Source: Acidisoma cellulosilyticum (GTDB lineage Bacteria; Pseudomonadota; Alphaproteobacteria; Acetobacterales; Acetobacteraceae). Taken from it: a stretch of DNA of 64,000 nt. The DNA lies in the NCBI RefSeq assembly GCF_020621385.1, contig NZ_JAESVA010000002.1, forward strand, positions 434,001 to 498,000, in the 5' to 3' direction. A model generated the notes under the pieces. It made no database searches. It was not told the DNA's origin and saw only the letters and a list, made by a program, of their open reading frames with translations. Position 1 is the first letter of the stretch. Each line of letters begins with the position of its first letter. A program made the position numbers and the translations under genes. Positions 26,841 through 35,295 of this stretch are shown one piece after another.

Positions 26841-27638
26841 ATGATGAAGCGACTTGTTGCGGCAGTCTCCCTCGCTTTGATGGCGGCGGCCCCGGCGCCG
26901 AAGCAGATCACGGTCGGCGTCTATCCGTCCTATCCGCCGCTCGACATGAAGGACCCGGCCACCGGCACCTTGCGCGGCTTCGATGTCAGCCTGGGTCAGG
27001 CGCTGGCGCAGCGCATGGGCAGCACCATGGTCTTGCAGGAGACGAGTTTCGCGCAGTTCATTGCCTCGGTCGAAACCGGCCGGATCGACCTCTTCTTCAA
27101 CGGCATGAACGACACGCCGGCCCGCGAGAAGACGATCAGCTTCGTGGACTACCTGCGGTCGGGCACGCAGTTCATGGTCCGCGCGGCGGATGCCAAAACC
27201 TACAGCACGCCGGAGGATCTGTGCGGCAAGACGGTTGCGGGCAGCCGCTCCACCACCCTGCCGCAGCAGATCGCGGATTGGAGCGCGACCCATTGCGTCG
27301 CTTCCGGCAAGCCCGGCATCAGGTTCCTCGATGCCGACAATAATATCGACGCGCGACTGCAACTGAAACAGGGCCGCGCGGATGCCATGGTGCAGGACAG
27401 CCTGACCATTCCTTACGTCCAATCGCAGGAGGTCAGTGTCTACGCGACCCTCGGCCAGCCCTTCGATACCACGGTGATGGGTATCGGCGTCGGCAAGTCC
27501 GCGACCGCTCTGCAGATCGCTTTGCAAAAGGCTTTGCAGAGCATGATGGATGACGGCAGCTACAAGTCCCTTGTCCAGACATCCGGCCTGCCGGCCAATG
27601 CCGCGATTGCCAAGGCAACCATCGATCAGGCGGAATAA
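26841..27638 (+). CDS. Amino-acid-type ABC transporter substrate-binding protein 3
   Basis: Third periplasmic family-3 binding protein in the operon, 265 residues. It has a short signal peptide (MMKRLVAAVSLALMAAAPA) and conserved YPPLDMKDPATGTLRGFDVS, with cysteines in DLCGK and ATHC. ATG 26841 follows the deacetylase-like gene by a few bases; ATG 26844 is equally possible. In hydrophobic core and the DPATG segment it is closest to binding protein 2. It presumably delivers another ligand to the same permease. Confidence 0.88.
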   Translation: MMKRLVAAVSLALMAAAPAPKQITVGVYPSYPPLDMKDPATGTLRGFDVSLGQALAQRMGSTMVLQETSFAQFIASVETGRIDLFFNGMNDTPAREKTISFVDYLRSGTQFMVRAADAKTYSTPEDLCGKTVAGSRSTTLPQQIADWSATHCVASGKPGIRFLDADNNIDARLQLKQGRADAMVQDSLTIPYVQSQEVSVYATLGQPFDTTVMGIGVGKSATALQIALQKALQSMMDDGSYKSLVQTSGLPANAAIAKATIDQAE

Positions 27639-27641
27639 GGC

Positions 27642-28304
27642 ATGTCCCGGCGCGCGCGCATTCTGGTCATCAACCCGAATTCCTCCGTCGCGGTAACGGA
27701 GGCGATCGACACCGCCCTCACCCCGTTGCGGCTGAGCGCGGGGCCGGAGATTGTGGTCGCGCGTCTGGAGCAAGGCCCGATCGGCATCGCCAGCCAGCGT
27801 GACGCCGACAGCGTCATTCTTCCGCTCGCCGACTGGGTGAAACGGGATGACGCGGATGCTTTCGTCCTCGCCTGTTTCAGTGACCCGGGCCTGCATACTG
27901 TCCGCGAGGCGGCCGGCGGCAGGCCGGTGATGGGTATCGCGGAATGGGGCCTGCTGCGCGCGCTGACGATGGGTGAGCGTTTCGGCATCATTGCGCTATC
28001 CCCCGCCAGCATCCGCCGCCAGCAGCGCTATGTGCGGCAGATGGGTATCGACGGGCGTTATGCCGGCAGCACCGCCGTCGACGCCATGGCAGCGGATACC
28101 GCAAGCCCCGCGATGCGGGACCGGCTGATCGCGGCAGGCGCCTGTCTGGTGCGGGAGCGTGGTGCCGACGTCGTCGTGCTCGGCTGCGCCGGCATGGCCT
28201 CTCACCGGCGCGCGGTGGAGGAGGCCATCAGGCGCCCGGTTGTGGAGCCAACGCAACAGGCGGTGGCCGTCGCCATCTCCGCCCTATTGCTGAAGGACAG
28301 TTGA
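27642..28304 (+). CDS. Asp/Glu/hydantoin racemase family protein
   Basis: 220-residue cofactor-independent racemase of the HyuE type, using two cysteines as acid-base pair. Both are present: Cys78 in VLACFSDPG and Cys182 in VVLGCAGM. The opening ILVINPNSS is the family signature. It would racemise 5-substituted hydantoins or a related compound so that the D-specific carbamoylase can act on all material. It lies three bases after binding protein 3 and three before the amidohydrolase; AAGG precedes the start. The exact substrate is unproven. Confidence 0.88.
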   Translation: MSRRARILVINPNSSVAVTEAIDTALTPLRLSAGPEIVVARLEQGPIGIASQRDADSVILPLADWVKRDDADAFVLACFSDPGLHTVREAAGGRPVMGIAEWGLLRALTMGERFGIIALSPASIRRQQRYVRQMGIDGRYAGSTAVDAMAADTASPAMRDRLIAAGACLVRERGADVVVLGCAGMASHRRAVEEAIRRPVVEPTQQAVAVAISALLLKDS

Positions 28305-28307
28305 GAT

Positions 28308-29681
28308 ATGACGACGACAGCGGTTTTCGGCAGTTACGTTCTGACGCGCTCCGAAGGCGTGCAGCAGGTGCTGCGCGACCATTGGGTGCTTCTGGAAGGC
28401 CGCAAGATCGCGGCGGTGACGCCAAGCAAGCCGGCCGCCGATATCGTGCTGGACAGGCCGGATCGCTTCGTCCTGCCCGGCCTGCTCAACCTGCATAACC
28501 ATTGCTTCAGCGAGGCTGTGGCGCGCACCCATACGGAAGACGGCAATGGTCGCCGCAACAACCAGAGCGTCATCTATACGGTGCTGCTGCCGCTGACGCG
28601 CGCCGGGCTCGATATTCTCACGCCGCACGAGCGAATGGCCATCGCAAGGCTCGGCATTCTGCAATTGCTCAAGGGCGGCGCCACGACGGTGATGGAGCCT
28701 TTCCGCAACGGCATCCCCGAAATGTTCGACGCTGCCGCGGAGATGGGCATCCGCTTCTATGGCGCGCCCTATCTGTTCTCGACCAGCAATGCCAAGGCCG
28801 GCGCCGACGGATCGGTTCAATATCACGGCGATGACGGCGCGGCTGATCTGGCAACCTGGCGCGGGCTGTACGATCGCTGGCAGGGACAGGCCGACGGCCG
28901 CATCGGCCTGGCCATGAGCCCGCATGCGACCGATACCTGCGGCCCCGATCTTCTGCGGGCTTGTGCGGCCGAGGCCCGCGCGCTGGGCGTGCCGATCACC
29001 ACGCATCTGGCGCAAAGCACGGGTGAGGTGGAGACCATCGCTGCGCGCTATGACGGTCGCACGCCCGCCGAATATCTCGATTGGCTCGGCCTGCTGGCGC
29101 CGGATCTGCTCGCCGCCCATTGCATCGCCAGCAGCGATGACGACCTGCGGCTGATGGCCGCGCGCGGGGCGACGGTTCTGAACTGCCCGCGTGTCTTCGC
29201 CCGCAGCGGCAAGCCAGCGGTCTTCTCTCGTTTCGTGGAACATGGCGTGCGGACCCTGGTCGGCACGGATGGCTACAACATGGATCTGCTTGGTGAGATC
29301 AACGCCGCCAGCATGATCTCGAAGGTCATATCCGGAAATCCCGAGGCCGCGCCGGCACCGATGCTGATCGACGCGGTGACGGCGACGGCCGCCGCCGCCA
29401 TCCATCGGCCGGATCTGGGCGAGATCCGCGTCGGTGCCACCAGCGATCTGACCTTGGTCGATCTGTCGCACCCGCATCTGCAGCCGCTGTCGGACCCGCG
29501 ACGTGGGCTGGTGGCCCTCGCCAACCGCGCCAATATCGATGCGGTGATCGTGGACGGTCAGCTTCTCGTCTCCCAAGGCCAATATACCGGAGCCCCGGAA
29601 ACTGAGATCGTCGCGGCTGGCCGGGCGGCCATTCAGCGCATCTGGGATCTGCCGGAAGCCCAGGCCGCCTTTGCCGGCTGA
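28308..29681 (+). CDS. Amidohydrolase family protein (chlorohydrolase/deaminase branch)
   Basis: 457-residue metal-dependent hydrolase with TIM-barrel fold. Metal ligands are HNH (His63, His65) in LPGLLNLHNHCF, the later histidines in ITTHLAQS and LAAHCIAS, and the aspartate in VGTDGYNMD. This is the TrzN/guanine-deaminase/SsnA branch, which removes amino or similar groups from heterocycles. It is the last gene of the ureide operon and may deaminate the heterocyclic substrate or open a ring. Alternative: it, not the NodB-fold protein, could be the ring hydrolase. Confidence 0.86.
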   Translation: MTTTAVFGSYVLTRSEGVQQVLRDHWVLLEGRKIAAVTPSKPAADIVLDRPDRFVLPGLLNLHNHCFSEAVARTHTEDGNGRRNNQSVIYTVLLPLTRAGLDILTPHERMAIARLGILQLLKGGATTVMEPFRNGIPEMFDAAAEMGIRFYGAPYLFSTSNAKAGADGSVQYHGDDGAADLATWRGLYDRWQGQADGRIGLAMSPHATDTCGPDLLRACAAEARALGVPITTHLAQSTGEVETIAARYDGRTPAEYLDWLGLLAPDLLAAHCIASSDDDLRLMAARGATVLNCPRVFARSGKPAVFSRFVEHGVRTLVGTDGYNMDLLGEINAASMISKVISGNPEAAPAPMLIDAVTATAAAAIHRPDLGEIRVGATSDLTLVDLSHPHLQPLSDPRRGLVALANRANIDAVIVDGQLLVSQGQYTGAPETEIVAAGRAAIQRIWDLPEAQAAFAG

Positions 29682-29750
29682 CGGGCCGTATCCCTCGCCA
29701 GCGATCATCACTTCGCCTAACAGTTTCAAGGGAAGCTATTCGCCGGGGTG

Positions 29751-30650
29751 ATGATGACCTTGCGTCAATTGGAAATTCTGCGCGCCCTTGTGCTGCACCG
29801 AACCACGGTCGCCGCCGCGCAGGATCTGGGCCTGTCCCAGCCTGCCATCAGTAACGCCCTGAAAGCGATGGAGACGCAGGCCGGTTTCGCGCTGTTCGAG
29901 CGGGTGAACAACCGCCTGCATCCGACCCCTGAGGGCATGACGCTGTTTCGGGAATCCGAAGCCATCTTCTCGCTCCATGCCAGGTTGGAGGGTCGGCTGC
30001 GCGACTTGCGCGATAGCCGGTCCGGTCAGCTGCGCATCGTCGCGACCCCGCCCGTCGCCTCGGGCATCATTCCGCCAGCGCTGAAGCAACTGCTCCATAC
30101 GCGACCGCGTCTGCAGGTCTTTTTCGATGTCCGTCGGTTCGAAGGCGTCGTCGAAGCCGTGCTGAGCCATGTCGCTGAGCTTGGCTTCGTGCTTGGCTTT
30201 TCCGGGCAGCCTGGTCTCGGCTCGGAAGTGCTGCATGCGGGGGAGATGGTCTGCGTCTGCCCGCCGGGCCATCCGTTGAGCCAGCTGTCGGAGGTGTCAC
30301 CCGCCGATCTGACGGACTATCCCTTGATCGGGCTGGAGCGCGGCACCCGATTGGGGGACGCATTGCGCCGCAGCTTCCACAGCGTCGATGTCACGTTTCG
30401 TCCGAGCGTGGAGGTGCGTTATTGCAATACCGCCTGCACCCTGGCGGCGAGCGGCGTGGGCGTCGCGATCGTCGATCCCTTCTCCGCGCATCAAGGCGAT
30501 AATAGGCAATTGGCGATCCGCCCCTTCCGTCCGGTGACACCGGTGAAGGCGCATGTCTTATGGTCGGAAGCGAGGCCGCTCTCCCGCACCTGCCAGACCT
30601 TCATCCGGGAAGTCAGGCAAGCGGCCAGAACTGACGGCCTATTGGATTGA
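29751..30650 (+). CDS. LysR family transcriptional regulator
   Basis: 299 residues. An N-terminal winged helix-turn-helix (TLRQLEILRALVLHRTTVAAAQDLG, then SQPAISNALKAMETQAG) is followed by a substrate-binding co-inducer domain. It lies 69 bases behind the amidohydrolase and in the same direction, so it probably controls this operon in response to a pathway metabolite. GTG 29748, ATG 29751 and ATG 29754 are adjacent possible starts. Confidence 0.9.
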   Translation: MMTLRQLEILRALVLHRTTVAAAQDLGLSQPAISNALKAMETQAGFALFERVNNRLHPTPEGMTLFRESEAIFSLHARLEGRLRDLRDSRSGQLRIVATPPVASGIIPPALKQLLHTRPRLQVFFDVRRFEGVVEAVLSHVAELGFVLGFSGQPGLGSEVLHAGEMVCVCPPGHPLSQLSEVSPADLTDYPLIGLERGTRLGDALRRSFHSVDVTFRPSVEVRYCNTACTLAASGVGVAIVDPFSAHQGDNRQLAIRPFRPVTPVKAHVLWSEARPLSRTCQTFIREVRQAARTDGLLD

Positions 30651-30915
30651 AAGAGGGAAGACGCCGCGGACAGGAAGACAGATTGGTTAATGTCAAGCAC
30701 GTTGTCTGCCTGCGCCGATAGAAGGCCGGCGGCTTACTTAGCCAGTGGCGCCGCCGCAGCTAGTTTAGACCTATCGATCTAGACTTATCTGTCAATTAGA
30801 TTAGTCCATCATTAAGGCAATAATTTTTTTGTGCGAAAACTATGGAGAGTTTTCCTCTAAAAAACGGCAATCCTTCAATGTAAATTTTTTGAGACTTGCC
30901 GATTGATGAGCAGAC
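30651..30915. other. AT-rich intergenic stretch, no gene
   Basis: Gap between the LysR gene and the convergent membrane protein gene. It is noticeably AT-rich from 30770 on. One weak hairpin (GAAAACT/AGTTTTC, 30835-30854) is present. No coding frame or RNA gene is supported. Confidence 0.5.
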
Positions 30916-30943
30916 CCCCTCCTGGCTTCCGCCTTCGGAGGGG
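30916..30943 (-). terminator. Hairpin behind the membrane protein gene
   Basis: CCCCTCC pairs with GGAGGGG across a 14-base loop, seven bases after the stop of the minus-strand gene. No T-run; moderate support only. Confidence 0.4.
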
Positions 30944-30950
30944 AATCACC

Positions 30951-31799
30951 TCAAAAAGCGTCGCGCTGGCGCCCGCCGATGGCACCAGCCACGCAAGCAA
31001 TGAAGGCGCCGATCAGCATCGAAAAGAAGGTATAGGCCGCAAAGGACCCCGCCGCTTTGCGCGCTGCATTGGCGACCTGCTTCGCCTTCGCGATCATCTG
31101 GTTTTCGTCAATGATCGCCTGATCGACTCTGGCCGAGGCATCGGCCTGGGCCAAACCCGTCTGCGCTTCGACAAGTTGGACGAGATAATCATGATCCGGC
31201 TGGCTCACCGAACCGACCGCCGCCGTCGCCAGAATACGGCCGGCTTCCGCCTTGGCCTGCGGGTTGCTGGTCTGGGCGGAATTCCGGCTCGGCCGAAAAA
31301 GCTTATCGAGGTCGTAACCGGTCGGCGCACCAGGCTGTGCGGCGATCGAGGCGGATCCCGCATCGACGGAAGCCGTGACCGCGGCAGCCGCTTTGGCAAA
31401 TGAGCCCGCGAAGGACCCGATGCCCGAGGCGACGAGGCCCAGGATGAACAGAGCGGTAACCGCCCAGGCAACGAAGCCCGATGCCGTATCCCTGAACGTT
31501 ACTTCGTCGCGATGAATATCGGGCAGTGCCGGGCGTAAGCGCCCCGCCAGATAACCGCCGAAGAACGACGCGACCCATTGCACGATGATCAGCCAGATCG
31601 CGGCCACCACGGTAAATGTCACCGGCGATGGATTGTCGCTGGAAACCGGAGAAATCCAGGCGAGACCAAAGGCCGAGCCCGCCGCCGTCAACATGACAGT
31701 CACGGCCGTCGCTACCACCGCGCCACCGAAAACCGCGCCCCAGGACAGACCCGGGCGTGCGGCAAGCCGGAGCCCAGGTTCGGTGCTTGTGAAAGACAT
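30951..31799 (-). CDS. Hypothetical integral membrane protein
   Basis: 282 residues with about four hydrophobic segments: LSWGAVFGGAVVATAVTVML near the N-terminus, an IWLIIVQWVASFFGGYLAG helix, AWAVTALFILGLVASGIGSF and a C-terminal glycine-rich helix. Between helices 3 and 4 is a long Ala/Gln-rich soluble stretch of about 110 residues. ATG 31799 was chosen because AGGAGCGG precedes it; the upstream frame lies over a separate tiny gene. I do not recognise the family. It is coupled to the 23-residue micropeptide, whose stop codon is part of this ribosome-binding site. Confidence 0.75.
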   Translation of the reverse strand: MSFTSTEPGLRLAARPGLSWGAVFGGAVVATAVTVMLTAAGSAFGLAWISPVSSDNPSPVTFTVVAAIWLIIVQWVASFFGGYLAGRLRPALPDIHRDEVTFRDTASGFVAWAVTALFILGLVASGIGSFAGSFAKAAAAVTASVDAGSASIAAQPGAPTGYDLDKLFRPSRNSAQTSNPQAKAEAGRILATAAVGSVSQPDHDYLVQLVEAQTGLAQADASARVDQAIIDENQMIAKAKQVANAARKAAGSFAAYTFFSMLIGAFIACVAGAIGGRQRDAF

Positions 31800-31807
31800 G
31801 ACCGCTC

Positions 31808-31879
31808 CTAATGCCAAAGCAGAAGAAGAATCAGAATAATCGGGATGGGAACGCCCAAAAGCCAAAGAAGAATGGGCAT
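31808..31879 (-). CDS. 23-residue hydrophobic membrane micropeptide
   Basis: A tiny gene read by eye. AGGAGG lies about six bases before ATG, and 23 codons follow before TAG. The peptide opens MPILLWLLGV, has Pro at 2, 11 and 13, a C-terminal Ile/Leu run and ends LWH, so it is a single membrane helix. Its stop TAG merges with the AGGAGCGG ribosome-binding site of the membrane protein downstream. Overlapping signals and clean coding support a real gene, possibly a small subunit or regulator of that protein. Confidence 0.6.
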   Translation of the reverse strand: MPILLWLLGVPIPIILILLLLWH

Positions 31880-32063
31880 CGCTTCCTCCTGTTGTTTGTC
31901 GTCAGAAGGTGGGATGCGCGCTTCGCATTCCTAGATGTCCTTGGGGGCGATACCATTCCCGAGCGCGTGATCGCGGAAGGCACGAAACCTGCTAGGAAAT
32001 CGGCGTCGAGGCGCTGCCGTCAGGCTTAATCCTCGAAACCGTTCACTACCAGGATGAGCCGTG

Positions 32064-33194
32064 ATGGATTTGAATAGCCTAACTTTCGATAGCGCAGAGA
32101 TGCTGCAGCGCCTGAAACCCTGGATTCTGTGCGAAAGCCCGACCCATGATCCGGCCGCCGTCGGTCGCATGATGGATCTGGCGGCCTGGGAATTGGTGGG
32201 TAGCGGCGCCCGCGTCGAGCGCATTCCGGGCCGCATGGGTTTCGGGGATTGCATCCGCGCAAGCTTTCCCCATCCGAAAGCCGGCACGCCCGGCATCCTG
32301 ATCATGGCGCATCTCGACACCGTCCATCCTATCGGCACGCTGGCTGACCTGCCCTTTCGGGAAGAGGCCGGACAATGCTTCGGCCCCGGCATCTGGGACA
32401 TGAAGGGCGGCACTTTCGCGGCATTGGAGGCCGTGCGCACCCTGGCCGCCGCCGGGCTGCAAAGCCCCCTGCCCGTCACCCTGCTGCTGACGAGCGACGA
32501 GGAAGTCGGTAGCCCCTCGACCCGCGATCTGATCGAGGCGGAAGGACGGCGCCATCGCTATATTCTGGTGCCGGAGCCCGCGACGCAGGACCGTGGCGTC
32601 ATCACCGGCCGCTATGCCATCGCCCGCTTCCACCTGGAAAGCCGCGGCCGGCCCAGCCATGCCGGTGCCACGCTCGCCGAAGGCCGCTCGGCCATTCGGG
32701 AAATGGCCAAGCAGATCCTGGCGATCGAGGAGATGACGACGCCCGACTGCACCTTTAGCGTCGGCGTCGTGCATGGCGGCCAATGGGTCAATTGCGTGGC
32801 GACGACCTGTGTCGGCGAAGCGCTGAGCATGGCCAAGCGCCAGGCCGATCTGGATGCCGGCGTGGCAAAGATGCTGGCACTGACGGGCAGCACGCCCGAG
32901 ACGCGCTTCACCGCCACCCGCACCGTCACCCGCCCGGTCTGGGAGCCGAACAATGCCTGCATGGCCCTGTATGAGACGGCGCAAACGGTGGCCGCGCGCC
33001 TCGGCCTCACGCTGCCGCATCACAGCGCCGGCGGCGGGTCCGACGCCAATTTCACCGGCGCCCTGGGCCTCGCCAGCCTGGACGGGCTCGGCCTTGTCGG
33101 CGGCGGCGGTCATACTCTGACCGAACATGTCGAGATCGCGAGCCTGGCCGAACGCGCGCGGCTGATGGCGGGGCTGCTGCTTGAACTGAGCTGA
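32064..33194 (+). CDS. M20 family metallopeptidase (glutamate carboxypeptidase-like)
   Basis: 376-residue zinc peptidase of the CPG2/ArgE/DapE family, without signal peptide. Metal ligands and catalytic residues are in order: MAHLDTVHP, GPGIWDMKGG, TSDEEVGS and the final GGGHTLTEHVEI. A dimerisation lid lies between. It would remove a C-terminal residue (often glutamate) or an acyl group from an amino acid. ATG 32064 is preferred over the adjacent GTG 32061. It is a single gene followed by a perfect hairpin. Confidence 0.88.
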   Translation: MDLNSLTFDSAEMLQRLKPWILCESPTHDPAAVGRMMDLAAWELVGSGARVERIPGRMGFGDCIRASFPHPKAGTPGILIMAHLDTVHPIGTLADLPFREEAGQCFGPGIWDMKGGTFAALEAVRTLAAAGLQSPLPVTLLLTSDEEVGSPSTRDLIEAEGRRHRYILVPEPATQDRGVITGRYAIARFHLESRGRPSHAGATLAEGRSAIREMAKQILAIEEMTTPDCTFSVGVVHGGQWVNCVATTCVGEALSMAKRQADLDAGVAKMLALTGSTPETRFTATRTVTRPVWEPNNACMALYETAQTVAARLGLTLPHHSAGGGSDANFTGALGLASLDGLGLVGGGGHTLTEHVEIASLAERARLMAGLLLELS

Positions 33195-33204
33195 TCTGTC
33201 ATCC

Positions 33205-33238
33205 ACCGGGTATCGCTGATGACACAACGATACCCGGT
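33205..33238. terminator. Bidirectional hairpin between convergent genes
   Basis: A perfect 11-base inverted repeat ACCGGGTATCG/CGATACCCGGT with a 12-base loop lies between the M20 peptidase stop and the lipoprotein stop. There is no T-run on either side. Confidence 0.6.
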
Positions 33239-33256
33239 CGGCCCGCGACGCAGATG

Positions 33257-33793
33257 CTACTTCTTGGGCGTCGTGGTCGCTGGTGTGGTCGTGGTTTCCG
33301 TATCCTCGGCCTCGCTCGTCTGCGGCGGCACGGCCGGCGAATGGAAGCCGGAGGAATGGTCGTAGTCGGTACCGTTGACCGGCTGCATCGTCGCTTCCGG
33401 CTGACGGAGGCAACCACGGAAGATGGGGTCGCAGACGCCGTCGCTGCCGATTGTCATATCATTGGGTCCGGTATAATGGACCTCAGTGACTTTATTGTGA
33501 ACGACACGGACATCCGCGATACAACCGGTGCCCGATCCGCCCAAGGACACGCCGCCCAAAGTGAGCGGCAGAGTGACGTTAAAGCCCCCCGTCGCCGCCG
33601 GATTGTATAGATAGGTGTCGACATGCGCGACATCATTGATCTTGGTTGATTTGGCTGCCGGCCCTGCGCAGGAGAGAAGATCGGCGGAACTCATCCCGAT
33701 CATACTGATCTGCGCCAGATGCGCGTCACGGGACGCCCCATAGCCACATCCGGTCAACGCGAGGGTCGCGAGCACAATAGCGTTCCGACGCAT
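33257..33793 (-). CDS. Hypothetical lipoprotein
   Basis: 178 residues with a lipoprotein signal peptide; lipobox LTGC puts the lipidated cysteine at 16. AGGAGG precedes ATG 33793. After the anchor is a conserved-looking domain with several further cysteines (LLSCAGPA, GTGCIADV, GVCDPIFRGCLR), and then a Thr/Pro/Lys-rich disordered tail. The Ser-X-X-X-Leu-Leu-X-Cys-X-G-X-Pro segment resembles small outer-membrane assembly lipoproteins, but I cannot name the family. Confidence 0.75.
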   Translation of the reverse strand: MRRNAIVLATLALTGCGYGASRDAHLAQISMIGMSSADLLSCAGPAAKSTKINDVAHVDTYLYNPAATGGFNVTLPLTLGGVSLGGSGTGCIADVRVVHNKVTEVHYTGPNDMTIGSDGVCDPIFRGCLRQPEATMQPVNGTDYDHSSGFHSPAVPPQTSEAEDTETTTTPATTTPKK

Positions 33794-34078
33794 GTCACCT
33801 CCTGACGAATTTGTGCTCGTCATGTGCGTGCGACAGGCCGCAGCGTAACCCGCGACGCATGGAAAAACTGCCATCTCAGCCTCAACAGGCCGTGAGGGGA
33901 TCTTGGCGGAAGCCGCACCCGTTCCGCGCAGGACCTTGCGAATGTCTTCCGTTTGTCACGCGAAAATGCGCGGAAGCGTTGGACAAAACTGGGACGATCT
34001 GGCTCAAAACACGGGCTTTTCGAATCACCGCTACGTGGGTCGAAGGCAGCGGCGCCCAAGTTTGGAGTGGTCTGGCGA

Positions 34079-35218
34079 ATGACGTTCACCCTTTGCGCCG
34101 CGGCTTTCTGTCTGGTGGCGACGGCCCTCAATCTCGGCGGCCTGGCCATCGCCGCCGTGCGACTGCGCCCGCGCGGTAAGCCGCGGCCGACACCCGCCGA
34201 TGCGCCGGCCGTGACCATCATCCGGCCGCTCTGCCGCATCAATAATTACGAGCGGGAGACGCTCGCCTCCACCTTCATGCTCGATTACCCAAGCTATGAC
34301 ATCATCTTCTGCCTGGAAGACGGCAATGATCCAGTGGCCGGGCTGGTCTACAACCTCATGGAAAAATTCCCGGAGGTTCGGGCCCAATTGCTGATCGGGC
34401 AGGAACGGCGCACCAAAAACCCCAAGCTCAATAATTGCCTGAAGGGCTGGGACGCAGCCGAAAACCCCTGGATCATCATGGCGGACAGCAATGTGCTGAT
34501 GCCGTCCGACTATATCCAGCAGATGATGGGCCGCTGGACGGAGAAGACCGGCCTGGTTTGTTCCATGCCCATCGGCACTCGCCCCGATAATTTCTGGGCC
34601 GAGATCGAATGCGCCTTCCTCAATACCTTTCAGGCGCGTTGGCAATATGTCGGCGAGAGCCTGGGCCAAGGCTTCGCCCAGGGCAAATCCATGCTGATGC
34701 GCCGCGATATCGTGGAGGCCGGCGGCGGCTTGCTGAAGACGCTGGGCGCTGAAATCGCCGAGGATGCGGCCTTCACCAAGCTGGTGCGCCAGTCGGGGCT
34801 GCATGTGCATCTGGTCAATGCGCCCTTCGCCCAGCCACTGGGCGCACGCACCGGTCAGGAAGTCTGGTCCCGTCAGGCGCGCTGGGCGATGCTGCGCCGC
34901 AAGACCTTTCCGCTGATGTACTTGCCCGAATTGGTGACCGGCGGTTTCTTCCCCATCGTCGCCGGCATCTATGCCGCCTGGGACGCGAATGTGAACGTCG
35001 CGGTGGTGGCCGCGGTTCTGGCCGCGCTGTGGTTCGGGTCCGAGGCTTTGCTGGCCCGCATCGCCGGCTGGCACTTCTCCTCCCGCATGCTGCTGGCCTG
35101 CGCACTGCGGGATTTCCTGCTGCCGCCGCTTTGGGTCGTGGCCTGGCTGCAACAGGATTACGTCTGGCGCGGCAATACGGTGAATGTGAAACAGGTGGTG
35201 GCGGAAGAACTGGAATAG
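34079..35218 (+). CDS. GT21-type glycosyltransferase (ceramide glucosyltransferase / HpnI-like)
   Basis: 379 residues: an N-terminal membrane helix, a GT-A catalytic domain, then C-terminal membrane helices. The D1, D2, D3 and (Q/R)xxRW set is complete: CLEDGND, MADSN, AEIAEDAAF and RQARW. This is family GT21, which in alphaproteobacteria includes ceramide glucosyltransferases and the hopanoid enzyme HpnI. ATG 34079 begins the membrane helix; the longer open frame is basic and unlikely. It would transfer a sugar from a nucleotide donor to a ceramide-like lipid at the inner membrane. No other lipid gene is adjacent, so the acceptor stays open. Confidence 0.82.
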   Translation: MTFTLCAAAFCLVATALNLGGLAIAAVRLRPRGKPRPTPADAPAVTIIRPLCRINNYERETLASTFMLDYPSYDIIFCLEDGNDPVAGLVYNLMEKFPEVRAQLLIGQERRTKNPKLNNCLKGWDAAENPWIIMADSNVLMPSDYIQQMMGRWTEKTGLVCSMPIGTRPDNFWAEIECAFLNTFQARWQYVGESLGQGFAQGKSMLMRRDIVEAGGGLLKTLGAEIAEDAAFTKLVRQSGLHVHLVNAPFAQPLGARTGQEVWSRQARWAMLRRKTFPLMYLPELVTGGFFPIVAGIYAAWDANVNVAVVAAVLAALWFGSEALLARIAGWHFSSRMLLACALRDFLLPPLWVVAWLQQDYVWRGNTVNVKQVVAEELE

Positions 35219-35295
35219 TCCAGCCCGTCTCCCTGCGAAGGGCTTGCTTATAGCGCAAGCCTGTGGATGGCTCGGCTTCCTATAGGGAGCGAACC

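Noticed and set aside
29870-30272. Minus-strand frame over the LysR gene
   Set aside because: Shadow of the LysR coding sequence, which has a clear helix-turn-helix.
32079-33413. 444-codon minus-strand frame
   Set aside because: It is a shadow of the M20 peptidase gene, whose metal motifs are complete.
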